NCBI RefSeq assembly: GCF_006539985.1
Contig: NZ_BJOB01000008.1
Span: forward strand, 1 to 64,000
DNA length: 64,000 bases
DNA from: Kurthia gibsonii
GTDB lineage: Bacteria > Bacillota > Bacilli > Bacillales_A > Planococcaceae
Reading direction: 5' to 3'
Shown here: positions 7,836 through 15,749 of the stretch, piece by piece
How positions within the stretch are numbered: the stretch's first letter is position 1
Layout: every line of letters starts with the position of its first letter
Program-made: the position numbers and the translations under genes
The notes under the pieces: generated by a model
Told to the model about the DNA's origin: nothing
The model's database searches: none
What the model saw: the letters and a program-made list of their open reading frames with translations, nothing else

Positions 7836-9080
7836 TTATTCTTTTAGCGGTACTTGTACTTCTCCTTTTAAATAAGCAGGGTACATGACGAAATTGCCTG
7901 TTAGTGGTTGTTTATATTCTTTTGGATTCACAGGAATAATATTCACCCCATTTTCTCGGTAAGAAGTATCATCTACTTCTTTTCCATTTGCATCATATAA
8001 CTGAATTTGCGGTGTATGTTGCTCGTTTTTTGGGATGATGCGTAACTCATCTTCTTTCAATACATACGTAACAAGTGTATTATTTGGCTTTTTAATGACT
8101 TGTTTTTTCTTTAAATTCACGATGAGTTTTTCTTCGCCCTTTTCAAGCGCTTGAATAGATGAAAGGACCAGTCGCGGTTCTTTCAGCGATTTGAAGTAAT
8201 CACCTTGTAAATAGTACGTGCTGCCTTCTTTGTCTTGTAAACTGCCTGTCGAACGCAATCCTTCATGTAATGTTGCGACTTTTTTCTTCCCGTCATATAG
8301 CACCATTTCTTCAATCATTAGAATGTTTTTCGTATTGGAAGCAGCTGCTCTTATAGTTACGAGTGTTGTGAGTGGATAACGACTCACTTGAAGCAACTCC
8401 ATCTTCTGTCCATCCAGTTCAATCATTTGTTGTTTTGCGAGTATTTTCGGCTCCAATAGCTTTTTTGTTAGATGAATAGGAAAACGGAACTTTTCGTCTT
8501 TTCCGTCAATCTCCACTGTTAAATCAAGTGTAAAATCTCGTTTTAATTTTGCACCGTATAGTTGAATGACACCATCTAATCTTTTGACAGGAGATGGTTT
8601 TTCTACTGTTGGTGACATAGAAGATTCACTTGTATATTCTTCTTCGTCAATTGCAGTATCGACCCACTGATTAATGAGATGTTTGTTAGGGTTTGTCAGT
8701 CGATAGCTAATGACCATTTTCGCACCATCAAAACTAATTTGCTGAATCGTCATCTTTACATCTTTTTTAGTGATGGTATGATCAATCTTTTCGACATATT
8801 CATGTTCGAGTGCTGTGCGCAAACTTTCGTCGTGTTTAATCAATTCAACAAAACCTGCGAATACAGGGATTTTCGATAGTGCATCTGCCACACTGGGATT
8901 AAAACGAATGAGGGCTAGAAAAAGGAGGACTACAACGGCTACGCCGCCACTCCACTTCATTCGCTTTCTTCGTTTTTGCTGTTTTTGATATTGTTTTTTT
9001 CCTTGTTCAATCTGTTTATTCACTTGGTCTTTTGGGACAGCAATCTCATCTAATTTTTTAAAGATATATCGTTTTTTCAA
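7836..9080 (-). CDS. DUF4179-type membrane protein, likely anti-sigma partner
   Basis: 414 residues: a basic cytoplasmic N-terminus of about 40 residues (KKRYIFKKLDEIAVPKD, KQQKRRKRMK), one transmembrane helix at about 44-60 (GGVAVVVLLFLALI), and a large extracytoplasmic part. The segment just after the membrane (NPSVADALSKIPVFAGFVELI) is typical of DUF4179 proteins. These are regularly encoded with ECF sigma factors and thought to act as anti-sigma factors or envelope sensors. The sigma gene lies 3 nt upstream in the same operon. The short N-terminus would be the sigma-binding part; this is inferred from context. The ATG is preceded by AGGAGGTGTC. Confidence 0.8.
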   Translation of the reverse strand: MKKRYIFKKLDEIAVPKDQVNKQIEQGKKQYQKQQKRRKRMKWSGGVAVVVLLFLALIRFNPSVADALSKIPVFAGFVELIKHDESLRTALEHEYVEKIDHTITKKDVKMTIQQISFDGAKMVISYRLTNPNKHLINQWVDTAIDEEEYTSESSMSPTVEKPSPVKRLDGVIQLYGAKLKRDFTLDLTVEIDGKDEKFRFPIHLTKKLLEPKILAKQQMIELDGQKMELLQVSRYPLTTLVTIRAAASNTKNILMIEEMVLYDGKKKVATLHEGLRSTGSLQDKEGSTYYLQGDYFKSLKEPRLVLSSIQALEKGEEKLIVNLKKKQVIKKPNNTLVTYVLKEDELRIIPKNEQHTPQIQLYDANGKEVDDTSYRENGVNIIPVNPKEYKQPLTGNFVMYPAYLKGEVQVPLKE

Positions 9081-9083
9081 TTT

Positions 9084-9572
9084 CTAGACACCTCCTAATC
9101 GCTTGCGCATCTTTTTTAAAATTGTATGTAACCTCGATTTAACTGTACCTTCTGGTAATTGCAGTTGTTCTGCAATTTGTTTATTTTGATAGTCCTCAAA
9201 ATATTTTAAATAAATCAGTTCACGCTGCTCCACTTCTAATTCATCTAATGCACGATATAAATCAATATGCAGTTCTTCCTCATATCCTTTTTCTTGTAAA
9301 ACAGGCAATGTTCTCTGTTTTTTTCTGTTTAAATCAGCACACACATTGAGCAAGATTCGAATAAGCCACGTTTTAAAATAGGTCGGTTCTTTCAATGTAT
9401 GTATGCGGGTTAAACAACGAATCGTCACTTCTTGTATGGCATCGAGTGTATCGGGTTCATTTCGTAAATAACTATAGGCAATACGATAAAGTACATCCTG
9501 ATGGTGTTGTAATAATAAAACACAAGCATCTTGATTTCCTTTGATTGCTTGTTGAATGAGTTTAACGTCCAT
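9084..9572 (-). CDS. ECF-type RNA polymerase sigma factor
   Basis: 162 residues with the two-domain ECF layout. Region 2 (LYRIAYSYLRNEPDTLDAIQ, then FKTWLIRILLNVCADLNRKK) recognises the -10 element. Region 4 (LDELEVEQRELIYLKYFEDY, then QLPEGTVKSRLHTILKKMRK) is the -35-binding helix-turn-helix. The ATG follows AAGGAGGGGTG. The next gene encodes a DUF4179 membrane protein, so a sigma/anti-sigma pair responding to envelope conditions is likely. Upstream on the minus strand is GAAC, 16 nt, CAGTC, which resembles an ECF promoter (GAAC-n16-CGTC) and would allow self-activation; this match is only suggestive. Closest characterised relatives would be SigV/SigX-like factors. Confidence 0.92.
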   Translation of the reverse strand: MDVKLIQQAIKGNQDACVLLLQHHQDVLYRIAYSYLRNEPDTLDAIQEVTIRCLTRIHTLKEPTYFKTWLIRILLNVCADLNRKKQRTLPVLQEKGYEEELHIDLYRALDELEVEQRELIYLKYFEDYQNKQIAEQLQLPEGTVKSRLHTILKKMRKRLGGV

Positions 9573-9664
9573 TTCACCCCTCCTTTTCTATTAGACTGTT
9601 CACGTTCGTATTTCGTTCAACTTTTTTTCCTTTTATTAAAAGGGACTATTCAGGGTATAGGTAA

Positions 9665-9778
9665 TTAGATATTACTACGATTGAATTTTCAGATAATAAA
9701 AATAATCTTGATGATGACAATATTCCTTCTATGTTTAAACAAGTTGGTGTAAGTAAAAAGCGTACCATTTCTGATTAA
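9665..9778 (+). pseudogene. possible 3' remnant of an unidentified gene
   Basis: A 37-codon open stretch preceded by a stop, without a start codon or ribosome site, encodes an acidic part (SDNKNNLDDDNIPSMFKQ) followed by a basic tail (VGVSKKRTISD) and a stop just before a strong terminator. The codon pattern looks coding and the terminator placement fits a gene end. The family is not recognised. Confidence 0.3.
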
Positions 9779-9781
9779 CAT

Positions 9782-9820
9782 AAAAAATCCCTAACGCTCA
9801 TCATGCGCTACGGATTTTTT
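9782..9820. terminator. bidirectional terminator
   Basis: Arms AAAAAATCCCTAACGC and GCGCTACGGATTTTTT (two internal mismatches) around a 7-nt loop. It ends the 9822-10109 gene on the minus strand and possibly the remnant on the plus strand. Confidence 0.8.
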
Positions 9821-9821
9821 A

Positions 9822-10109
9822 TTATTTTGATACTGTATTTTTCTCTGCGGCTTCAACCATTGCTTCTTTCATATACTTTAGTCCGAATAGTGCGCCTAAA
9901 AATAATACGACACTTGCATAGAATGTCCACGGACCAAATGTATGCGTATAAAATGAAATTAAAATGACAATCCCAATTAAATAACTGAAAATGGGTGTAA
10001 TCATTGACTTTAATCCACTTAACCCCTTTTGTTTACGCTTCGCAATTAATGCCAGTAAAGATAATACCAATACCACAATCATCACTAAATACATGGAATC
10101 ATTACTCAT
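9822..10109 (-). CDS. small three-helix membrane protein, unknown function
   Basis: 95 residues with three predicted membrane helices at about 6-23 (YLVMIVVLVLSLLALIA), 38-55 (IFSYLIGIVILISFYTH) and 60-78 (WTFYASVVLFLGALFGL), joined by a basic loop (KRKQKGLSGLK). The family is not recognised. The start has an AAAAGGGG box 6 nt upstream. It is monocistronic, with its own terminator. Confidence 0.75.
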   Translation of the reverse strand: MSNDSMYLVMIVVLVLSLLALIAKRKQKGLSGLKSMITPIFSYLIGIVILISFYTHTFGPWTFYASVVLFLGALFGLKYMKEAMVEAAEKNTVSK

Positions 10110-10227
10110 ATAGAAAACCCCTTTTCCACATCCCTCTTGGAAAAGTATAACATATGAAAACGTATTTTTACATAAAATACATTATTTTTTCTCTATATCA
10201 CTTCTTTTTTCTCTTTCAAACCTTTTT

Positions 10228-10710
10228 TTAATAAGGTTTTTGCATCGCTAATGTCTTGATAGCATGTAAGAAAGATACATTGTGATAACTGATTCGCTCG
10301 ATTTCTCTCGCATCAAATGTCGATAATAATTGTCGACTCAATTGTTGCACTTCCATACTGTAGTCTGCTGTTCCTAACATTAAAAAAGGAATGGTCCAAT
10401 CATATAGTGCATCCATTTTTTGTAACTGTCTTAGCGCATCAATTCGCACTTTCCATTGAAAATGACGACTAAACAGACAATAGTATTGCTGCTTTTCAAT
10501 ATGCCCACACATCTCAATATACTTTTGTGGTAATCGTTCATTATAAATGATTTCTGGTACATGAATCGTTGCATAACCAAGCGATACTTCATGCCAAATC
10601 GCAGCTTCAACCGATGCATTCATTTTCAATAAGAGTTGTTCTGCTTGGCGTTGAACAACGGGTGGGAAAAATGTGATGTGATCTAATGTAATGGATTGTA
10701 GATTATTCAC
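10228..10710 (-). CDS. hypothetical protein
   Basis: 160-residue soluble protein, not recognised. It is rich in His, Gln and aromatic residues; the second half (RIDALRQLQKMDALYDWTIP, then EVQQLSRQLLSTFDAREI) looks like short paired helices of the HEAT-repeat kind, but this is only a visual impression. The ATG follows AAGGAGG. It stands alone between a small membrane-protein gene and the oxidoreductase gene. Confidence 0.7.
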   Translation of the reverse strand: MNNLQSITLDHITFFPPVVQRQAEQLLLKMNASVEAAIWHEVSLGYATIHVPEIIYNERLPQKYIEMCGHIEKQQYYCLFSRHFQWKVRIDALRQLQKMDALYDWTIPFLMLGTADYSMEVQQLSRQLLSTFDAREIERISYHNVSFLHAIKTLAMQKPY

Positions 10711-10784
10711 ACGAGTAGCCTCCTTCTTTTCTAAACTAAGTATAGAAAAGAAGCTTTAAGCTACTATGAATACTTTGTAAATTT

Positions 10785-11774
10785 TTACATGCGAATAATG
10801 GTGCGTCCAAGATGTCGTCCTTCTTGCAGTGCTTGTAAAGTTTCCTTTGCTTCATGTAGCGTAATTTCTTCTACATGCGCTTGTGACATAATTGACCATT
10901 CATTTGAAAAGCGATGCCAAATCGGTAAACGCGCATCATGTGGCATTTGTACAGAATCAATGCCGAGTAAACGAACACCGCGTAAGATGAATGGTAGAAC
11001 CGTTGTTGTCAGTCCGATACCGCCCGCATTGCCACACATTGTCATACTGCCACCATAGCAGAGTTTTGCGATACACTGTGCGGCAATTTCGCCACCTACT
11101 GTATCAATCACATAATCATACGTCTCTTTTTCGAGAACTTTTCCCTTTGTTGCTTCGAATTCTTCTAGTGTCACAACATGATCTGCACCAAGTGCTGTCA
11201 CAACATCACGTTGGTAGTCTTTGCGAATAAGTGCAGAGACATTGTCATAGCCTGTTGCTTTTAATAATTGAATGGCAATACTTCCTACACCACCTGAAGC
11301 ACCTGTTACGAGAATGGAGGGTTGATGTTCTGCTTTCATGCCATCTTTTTCAAGTGCATCTACTGATAGTCCAGCTGTGAAACCTGCTGTACCAATCACC
11401 ATGGCATCACGTAAAGATACGTTTTGTGGGAGTGGTACAATCCATTCAGCTGGCACTTGCGCATATTCTGCAAAGCCACCTGTATGCGACATACCCATTG
11501 TGTAACCTGTTACGAGCACTTCTTGTCCTACTTGAAGATGTGGTGCAGTTGTTTCGACAATCACACCACTCAAATCAATCCCAGGAATCATCGGGTAATT
11601 TCGAATGACCCCACCTCTTGTTTTTACAGCCAAACTATCTTTATAATTAATAGATGAGTACGCAACTTGAATTAGTACTTCACCGTCTGATAACATATCG
11701 TTTGTAACGTGTTCAATTTCATAGTTCACTTCTCCATCGACTTCACGTACAACCATCGCTTGAAATTGTTCCAT
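10785..11774 (-). CDS. YhdH/YhfP-family NADPH quinone oxidoreductase (acrylyl-CoA reductase type)
   Basis: About 329 residues of the zinc-free medium-chain dehydrogenase/reductase superfamily. The N-terminal part has SSINYKDSLAVKTRGGVIRN and PMIPGIDLSGVIVE; the nucleotide-binding motif is LVTGASGGVGSIAIQLLKA; later TVGGEIAAQCIAKLCYGG. This pattern is that of YhdH/AcuI, which reduce acrylyl-CoA or quinones using NADPH. The upstream AGGAAGG favours ATG 11774 (12 nt) or GTG 11780 (about 6 nt) over the outermost GTG at 11786. The gene is divergent from a marR gene, with a strong palindromic operator between them, so it is probably repressed until an electrophile or quinone is sensed. The exact substrate is unknown. 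Confidence 0.88.
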   Translation of the reverse strand: MEQFQAMVVREVDGEVNYEIEHVTNDMLSDGEVLIQVAYSSINYKDSLAVKTRGGVIRNYPMIPGIDLSGVIVETTAPHLQVGQEVLVTGYTMGMSHTGGFAEYAQVPAEWIVPLPQNVSLRDAMVIGTAGFTAGLSVDALEKDGMKAEHQPSILVTGASGGVGSIAIQLLKATGYDNVSALIRKDYQRDVVTALGADHVVTLEEFEATKGKVLEKETYDYVIDTVGGEIAAQCIAKLCYGGSMTMCGNAGGIGLTTTVLPFILRGVRLLGIDSVQMPHDARLPIWHRFSNEWSIMSQAHVEEITLHEAKETLQALQEGRHLGRTIIRM

Positions 11775-11804
11775 CTTCACACACACCTTCCTATTTTCAA
11801 ATAG

Positions 11805-11833
11805 TTCTATTATAGAAGTATTCTATAATAGAA
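11805..11833. promoter_or_regulatory. double palindromic operator between oxidoreductase and marR
   Basis: TTCTATTATAGAA (11805-11817) and its exact complement TTCTATAATAGAA (11821-11833) are separated by 3 nt. Each 13-mer is itself a palindrome around its central base, so the site offers two adjacent dimer sites within one larger perfect inverted repeat. It lies in the divergent promoter region and is the natural target of the MarR protein encoded at 11898. Confidence 0.75.
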
Positions 11834-11897
11834 AAGTAACATATTTTAGTTATTTATTCAATAATTTCGAATACATAGAAGAAATGAGGTTTTCCAA

Positions 11898-12308
11898 TTG
11901 GAATTACATCAATGTTTAAATTTTTTATTAAGTGTCTCACAACATCAAGTCCATCAACATTTAGCAGACGAATTAACACCTTATGAATTAACACCGACAC
12001 AGTATGGTATTTTAAATACGTTATGGACACATGGTGAGCTAACACCAAAAGAAATTGGAAGTTTTCTTCATTTAAAAGCTTCCTCTATCTCAACAGTTTT
12101 AGATAAAATGCAAAAGCAACAGTTAATTGAAAGACAAGTTGACCCTAGTAACCGTCGAACGATTTTAGTGACAGCTACAGAGAAAGCAAAAGCATTACAA
12201 TCGGATGTAGAACAAGTTATTCAGAAGATGAATCACCACTTCCTTAATAAATTAGAAGCAGATGAAGCAGAAAAGCTGATTGCGACATTACAAAAATTGA
12301 TTCAATAA
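11898..12308 (+). CDS. MarR-family transcriptional repressor
   Basis: 136 residues with the winged-helix MarR fold: PTQYGILNTLWTHGELTPKE (helix 2-3), HLKASSISTVLDKMQKQQLI (recognition helix), then ERQVDPSNRRTILVTATEKA (wing). The TTG start at 11898 follows GAGG about 8 nt upstream. It is divergent from the YhdH/YhfP-type oxidoreductase and the double palindrome between them is its likely operator, giving autoregulation and control of the enzyme. One cysteine (Cys6) lies where OhrR/SarZ-type sensors carry their redox cysteine; whether it senses oxidants here is a guess. A terminator follows directly. Confidence 0.9.
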   Translation: MELHQCLNFLLSVSQHQVHQHLADELTPYELTPTQYGILNTLWTHGELTPKEIGSFLHLKASSISTVLDKMQKQQLIERQVDPSNRRTILVTATEKAKALQSDVEQVIQKMNHHFLNKLEADEAEKLIATLQKLIQ

Positions 12309-12312
12309 ATAG

Positions 12313-12350
12313 AAATAGAAACCACGTTGCTGTGTGGTTTCTATTTTTTA
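12313..12350. terminator. bidirectional terminator after marR and the metallochaperone gene
   Basis: Arms AAATAGAAACCAC and GTGGTTTCTATTT, 8-nt loop, followed by T5 on the plus strand. Confidence 0.85.
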
Positions 12351-12357
12351 TGGCCAA

Positions 12358-13548
12358 TTAGACTTCTAACTGTAGCCAGCCTTCTGGTTGTTCGATTCTC
12401 TCCCAGTCACTTATCATTTCGTCTTCAGTTAATAAGCATGTATCCAGCGCTTGTATAATCTCCTCTTTTTCTAATTGGATACCGATGAGTACGAGTTGTG
12501 TTTGGCGATCTCCATATTGGTCATCCCATTCATCACGCAGCTCAGGTTCTTCTTGTAAATAAGCTTCTTGTTCTTCCTTAGATAAAGAACCAATCCAATA
12601 ACTAAGTGGCGATAGTTGAACAGATGCACCTGCTTGTGAAAATAGTAAGGCGATATGGTTCGGTTTAGCACACCATACAAAACCTTTGGCACGTACAATA
12701 GATAACGGCATATCTTCTACAAATTGCTGGAAACGAACAGGGTGAAACGGTCTTTTACGTCGATAGACGAAGGAGCCTATACCATATTCCTCCGTTTCAG
12801 GTGTATGATGTGGCGTATTCAACTCCTGTAGCCAACCTGCCGAAGCCGCTGCTTTTTCAAAGTCAAATCGTTCTGTATGCAAAATATCAGCTGGTGCAAC
12901 GCGCCCATATGAACTATGAATGATTTTAGCTTCGGGTTGAATGACACGTAATACACGCTCTAGTTGTTCTAATTGCTCAGCTGTAATTAAGTCCGTTTTG
13001 TTTAAAATGAGCACATCACAAAACTCAACTTGATCAATCAGTAAGTCAGCTACATCGCGGTCGTCTTGCTCATCATTTCCTTCATGACGTTCACGCAATG
13101 TTTCACCTGATTGAAAATCGGTCCAAAAGCGATAGACATCGACAACAGTCACCATCGTATCTAATGTACAATATTTGGCTAAATCAATCCCCAATTCCTC
13201 ATCAATATATGTAAAAGTTTGTGCTACAGGTATAGGCTCACTAATTCCTGTTGATTCAATCAATATATAATCAATATTGCCTTTTTGAACAAGTCGTTCT
13301 ACCTCAATTAACAAGTCCTCTCTTAATGTGCAGCAAATACAACCATTCGATAACTCAACAAACTTTTCATCTGTTCGAGATAGACCACTCTCATGTGATA
13401 CAAGTGAAGCATCAATATTAATTTCACTCATATCGTTCACGATGACTGCAATACGCATACCTTGTTCATTTTGTAATACATGATTTAATAGTGTTGTTTT
13501 GCCAGCACCTAAATAGCCACTTAATACTGTAACGGGAATCTTTTTCAT
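12358..13548 (-). CDS. Zur-regulated zinc metallochaperone GTPase (COG0523, YciC/ZigA type)
   Basis: 396 residues from ATG 13548 (AGGAGC box); the open frame extends 22 codons further without support. N-terminal G3E GTPase domain: Walker A SGYLGAGKTTLLNH, the metal-binding CxCC motif in LSNGCICCTLREDL, the switch ESTGISEP, and NKTD for guanine. An acidic/His-rich stretch (RERHEGNDEQDDRD) and a C-terminal CobW domain with PFHPVRFQQF follow. COG0523 GTPases deliver zinc to target enzymes under shortage. Two Zur boxes precede the gene, so expression when zinc is scarce is well supported. B. subtilis YciC is the nearest characterised relative. Confidence 0.93.
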   Translation of the reverse strand: MKKIPVTVLSGYLGAGKTTLLNHVLQNEQGMRIAVIVNDMSEINIDASLVSHESGLSRTDEKFVELSNGCICCTLREDLLIEVERLVQKGNIDYILIESTGISEPIPVAQTFTYIDEELGIDLAKYCTLDTMVTVVDVYRFWTDFQSGETLRERHEGNDEQDDRDVADLLIDQVEFCDVLILNKTDLITAEQLEQLERVLRVIQPEAKIIHSSYGRVAPADILHTERFDFEKAAASAGWLQELNTPHHTPETEEYGIGSFVYRRKRPFHPVRFQQFVEDMPLSIVRAKGFVWCAKPNHIALLFSQAGASVQLSPLSYWIGSLSKEEQEAYLQEEPELRDEWDDQYGDRQTQLVLIGIQLEKEEIIQALDTCLLTEDEMISDWERIEQPEGWLQLEV

Positions 13549-13568
13549 CTTAATAGCTCCTTTTCTTA

Positions 13569-13587
13569 AAACGTAATGATTACGCTT
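13569..13587. promoter_or_regulatory. Zur box, proximal
   Basis: AAACGTAAT, G, ATTACGCTT: a 9-1-9 dyad with one mismatch, matching the Bacillus Zur consensus (half-site ATCGTAAT). It lies just upstream of the metallochaperone start and probably overlaps its promoter. Confidence 0.8.
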
Positions 13588-13614
13588 TATAAAACCGTAA
13601 AATTTTTTCATCAC

Positions 13615-13635
13615 AAATAGTAATGATTACGATTT
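13615..13635. promoter_or_regulatory. Zur box, distal
   Basis: Arms AAATAGTAAT and ATTACGATTT flank a central G, a 10-1-10 dyad with one mismatch. It matches the Zur consensus arm AAATCGTAAT closely. Centre-to-centre distance to the proximal box is 47 bp. Two Zur boxes also control B. subtilis yciC. Confidence 0.85.
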
Positions 13636-13690
13636 AAAATATTACACTGCTTCTTTTTACATGTCAAACCATTTTTAAGTACCTCTATAA

Positions 13691-13728
13691 AAAAAGAGGA
13701 ATCTCATCGTAATGAAATACCTCTTTTT
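13691..13728. terminator. terminator after ohrR
   Basis: AAAAAGAGG and CCTCTTTTT with an inner TCAT/ATGA pairing; on the minus strand it follows the ohrR stop. Confidence 0.7.
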
Positions 13729-13730
13729 CT

Positions 13731-14159
13731 CTATTTCGGACGTTGTTCAAGCGCATGCACAAATTGTTGTAAGATTGTATGAAGTGATTGAGCCTGTGTC
13801 ACGTCCATACCAGAAGCAGCAAATACATCTTCAGATACGCATTGTAGTTGCTCTCTCAATTGAAGTCCTGCAGCAGTAAGTGTCACGCATAGTACACGCT
13901 CGTCTTCTTGTGAGCGCTCACGATTTACATAGCCTTGTGTTTCAAGTTTTTTCGTGAGTGGCGTTAATGTACCTGAATCTAAAAATAACTTTTTTCCTAA
14001 ATCTTTGATTGAGATGGACTCATCTAAGGGTATAGCAAGTAATGTGATGTAACCTGTATAGGTTAGGTCGTATGCTTTTAATCGTGATGTATATTCTTTA
14101 ATGACTTCTTTTGAAGAAACATAGAGTAGAAAACACAATTGATCATCTAATGTTGTCAT
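13731..14159 (-). CDS. ohrR: OhrR organic-peroxide sensor/repressor
   Basis: 142 residues from ATG 14159, chosen because GGAGG lies 7 nt before it (an ATG at 14177 would add six residues). MarR fold with the OhrR hallmark LDDQLCFLLYVSSKEV: Cys9 aligns with the peroxidatic Cys15 of B. subtilis OhrR. It is followed by KKLFLDSGTLTPLTKKLETQ (recognition helix) and RSQEDERVLCVTLT (wing). Oxidation of the cysteine by organic hydroperoxides releases OhrR from DNA. Extra cysteines further along could allow a two-cysteine mechanism. The divergent gene is ohr, and a perfect dyad lies between them. Confidence 0.95.
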   Translation of the reverse strand: MTTLDDQLCFLLYVSSKEVIKEYTSRLKAYDLTYTGYITLLAIPLDESISIKDLGKKLFLDSGTLTPLTKKLETQGYVNRERSQEDERVLCVTLTAAGLQLREQLQCVSEDVFAASGMDVTQAQSLHTILQQFVHALEQRPK

Positions 14160-14218
14160 GGTCAATCCTCCGTTCATATCTTCTCTATTTTAAAAAGAAT
14201 CATTATACTTGTCAAACG

Positions 14219-14244
14219 CAATTTAATTGTGTACAATTAAATTG
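14219..14244. promoter_or_regulatory. OhrR operator
   Basis: Perfect inverted repeat: arms CAATTTAATTG and CAATTAAATTG separated by 4 nt, containing the TACAATT/AAATTGT core known from OhrR sites. It lies in the ohrR-ohr divergent promoter region. Confidence 0.85.
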
Positions 14245-14275
14245 TTCAAAACTTAATTGAAAGGTGTGTTTTATA

Positions 14276-14680
14276 ATGAAAGAAATTTACACAACAAAAA
14301 TGGTGAATACAGGCGGACGTAATGGAGAATCTGTAGCAGATGACCGTTCATTCCAAGTGAAAATCGCGCCTCCAGGTTCAAATGTAGCAGACGCAACAAA
14401 TCCAGAGCAGTTATTTGCGGCAGGTTATAGCGCTTGCTTCAATAGCGCACTTGACTTAGTGAAGCGTCAAAAAGGCATTAAAGGTAAATCAACGATTAGC
14501 GTAACGGTTCGTCTATTTGAAAAAGCAGCTGCTGATTTTATTTTAGCAGTGGAAATTGTTGGTCATATTGATGACGTATCACGTGAGGAAGCACTTGAAC
14601 TACTGCATATAACACATCAAGTATGCCCTTACTCAAAAGCAACAGCTGGCAATATTGATGTTGAAATTAAAGCAGTATAA
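14276..14680 (+). CDS. ohr: organic hydroperoxide resistance protein Ohr
   Basis: 134 residues from ATG 14276 with GAAAGG upstream. OsmC/Ohr family thiol peroxidase that reduces organic and fatty-acid hydroperoxides using lipoylated proteins. It shows NTGGRNGESVADD near the start, NPEQLFAAGYSACFNSAL carrying the first catalytic cysteine, and HQVCPYSKATAGN carrying the second. These are the Ohr-type pair, with VCPYS diagnostic of Ohr rather than OsmC. Length is standard. It is divergent from ohrR and controlled by the operator between them. A strong terminator follows. Confidence 0.96.
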   Translation: MKEIYTTKMVNTGGRNGESVADDRSFQVKIAPPGSNVADATNPEQLFAAGYSACFNSALDLVKRQKGIKGKSTISVTVRLFEKAAADFILAVEIVGHIDDVSREEALELLHITHQVCPYSKATAGNIDVEIKAV

Positions 14681-14691
14681 AAATACTAAAC

Positions 14692-14729
14692 AAAAGGCTT
14701 CGACATCATTTATCATGTCGAAGCCTTTT
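14692..14729. terminator. terminator after ohr
   Basis: Perfect arms AAAAGGCTTCGACAT and ATGTCGAAGCCTTTT, 8-nt loop. Shares its GCTTCGACAT stem with the terminator at 1752-1790. Confidence 0.9.
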
Positions 14730-14735
14730 GGCTGT

Positions 14736-15723
14736 TTAACTTACTTTTCGTAATGGTTCTACGCTAGGTTTTCCAAATAGGTAGCCTTGAAACAATTCAT
14801 AACCACATGCTTTTAACCATTCAAAATCTGCTTCACTCTCTATTCCTTCAGCAAGTGGGGTAGCACCAATCTCAATAGCTTTTTCTAAAAAGGCGCGCGC
14901 GATTTGTTGTTTCTCTTCATTTTCGCTAACGCCTTGTACATATTTAATGTCTAGTTTCATATAATGTGGTTGAATTTGATCAAGCATCTCCATCGTACTA
15001 AAACCTTCCCCTACATCATCTAGTGCGTATTTAAAACCACGCTCATTATAATAAGTTAAAATATTCTTCAAATGTTTCGTCCACTTGTTCTGTTTCAACT
15101 ACTTCAAAAACGAATTGACTTGGATTAATATTTAGTTGATTTGCTCGATGAATCGTTGATTTTAAACAAAATTCAGGTGAATAAATAGATGTTGGAATAA
15201 AGTTGATAAACGTTTTCTTTTGAAGAATTGCTGAATAACTAACTGCTGTCATACGACATAGACGATCTAATGCATAAAGACGACCTCGTGCACGTGCAGC
15301 TGAAAAGATTTCATTCGGATAAATCATCGAGCCATCTTCACGTGTAAAACGTGATAACACCTCATATGCATAAATTTCTTTATCGCGCGTAACAATCGGT
15401 TGGGAATAACTGATTATACGTTTTTCACGAATGACCTCATCTAACCATTTTGTTTCTAAAATACTTTCTAACTCCATCATCGGTTTCCAATCTTGATTTT
15501 CTACTCGGAATTGCATCTCTGCTAAATCCATATGTCCTGTACTGAAGTCTAAAAACTCTTTTGCTCCTTGCTCATTCATATAGAGACTATTTTTTTCTAC
15601 TGTTAGTTCTAATTGACGACGTTTAAAAAACTGTTGAATGGATGGTATGACTGTTTAGTTTTCTTTACTCATTAATTGAATTTCAAATTCTAACTCTAAA
15701 ACTAAACAACTTCTGCAAGGCAT
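14736..15723 (-). pseudogene. EAL-domain c-di-GMP phosphodiesterase, broken by a stop and a frameshift
   Basis: Reading from ATG 15723 (GGGGA box upstream), the first 22 codons (MPCRSCLVLELEFEIQLMSK, EN) end at an in-frame TAA (15655-15657). The same frame then continues with IQQFFKRRQLELTVEKN and a full EAL domain. Near 15050-15065 the frame shifts: ETFEEYFNLL-stop on one side and ILTYYNERGFKYALDD on the other. EAL catalytic motifs are mostly there: YEVLSRF (EVL in place of EAL), NFIP, FEVVETE, DDVGEG, KLDIK, AEGIES, QGYLFG. Both lesions lie in A/T-rich tracts. Two independent disruptions argue for a true pseudogene, but either could be a sequencing error. It follows the GGDEF gene. Confidence 0.85.
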
Positions 15724-15749
15724 ATCATATTCCCCTTTTTCCTTTTATT

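Noticed and set aside
9577-9625. ECF autoregulatory promoter before the sigma gene
   Set aside because: GAAC-n16-CAGTC only loosely fits the consensus, so it is mentioned with the gene but not annotated.
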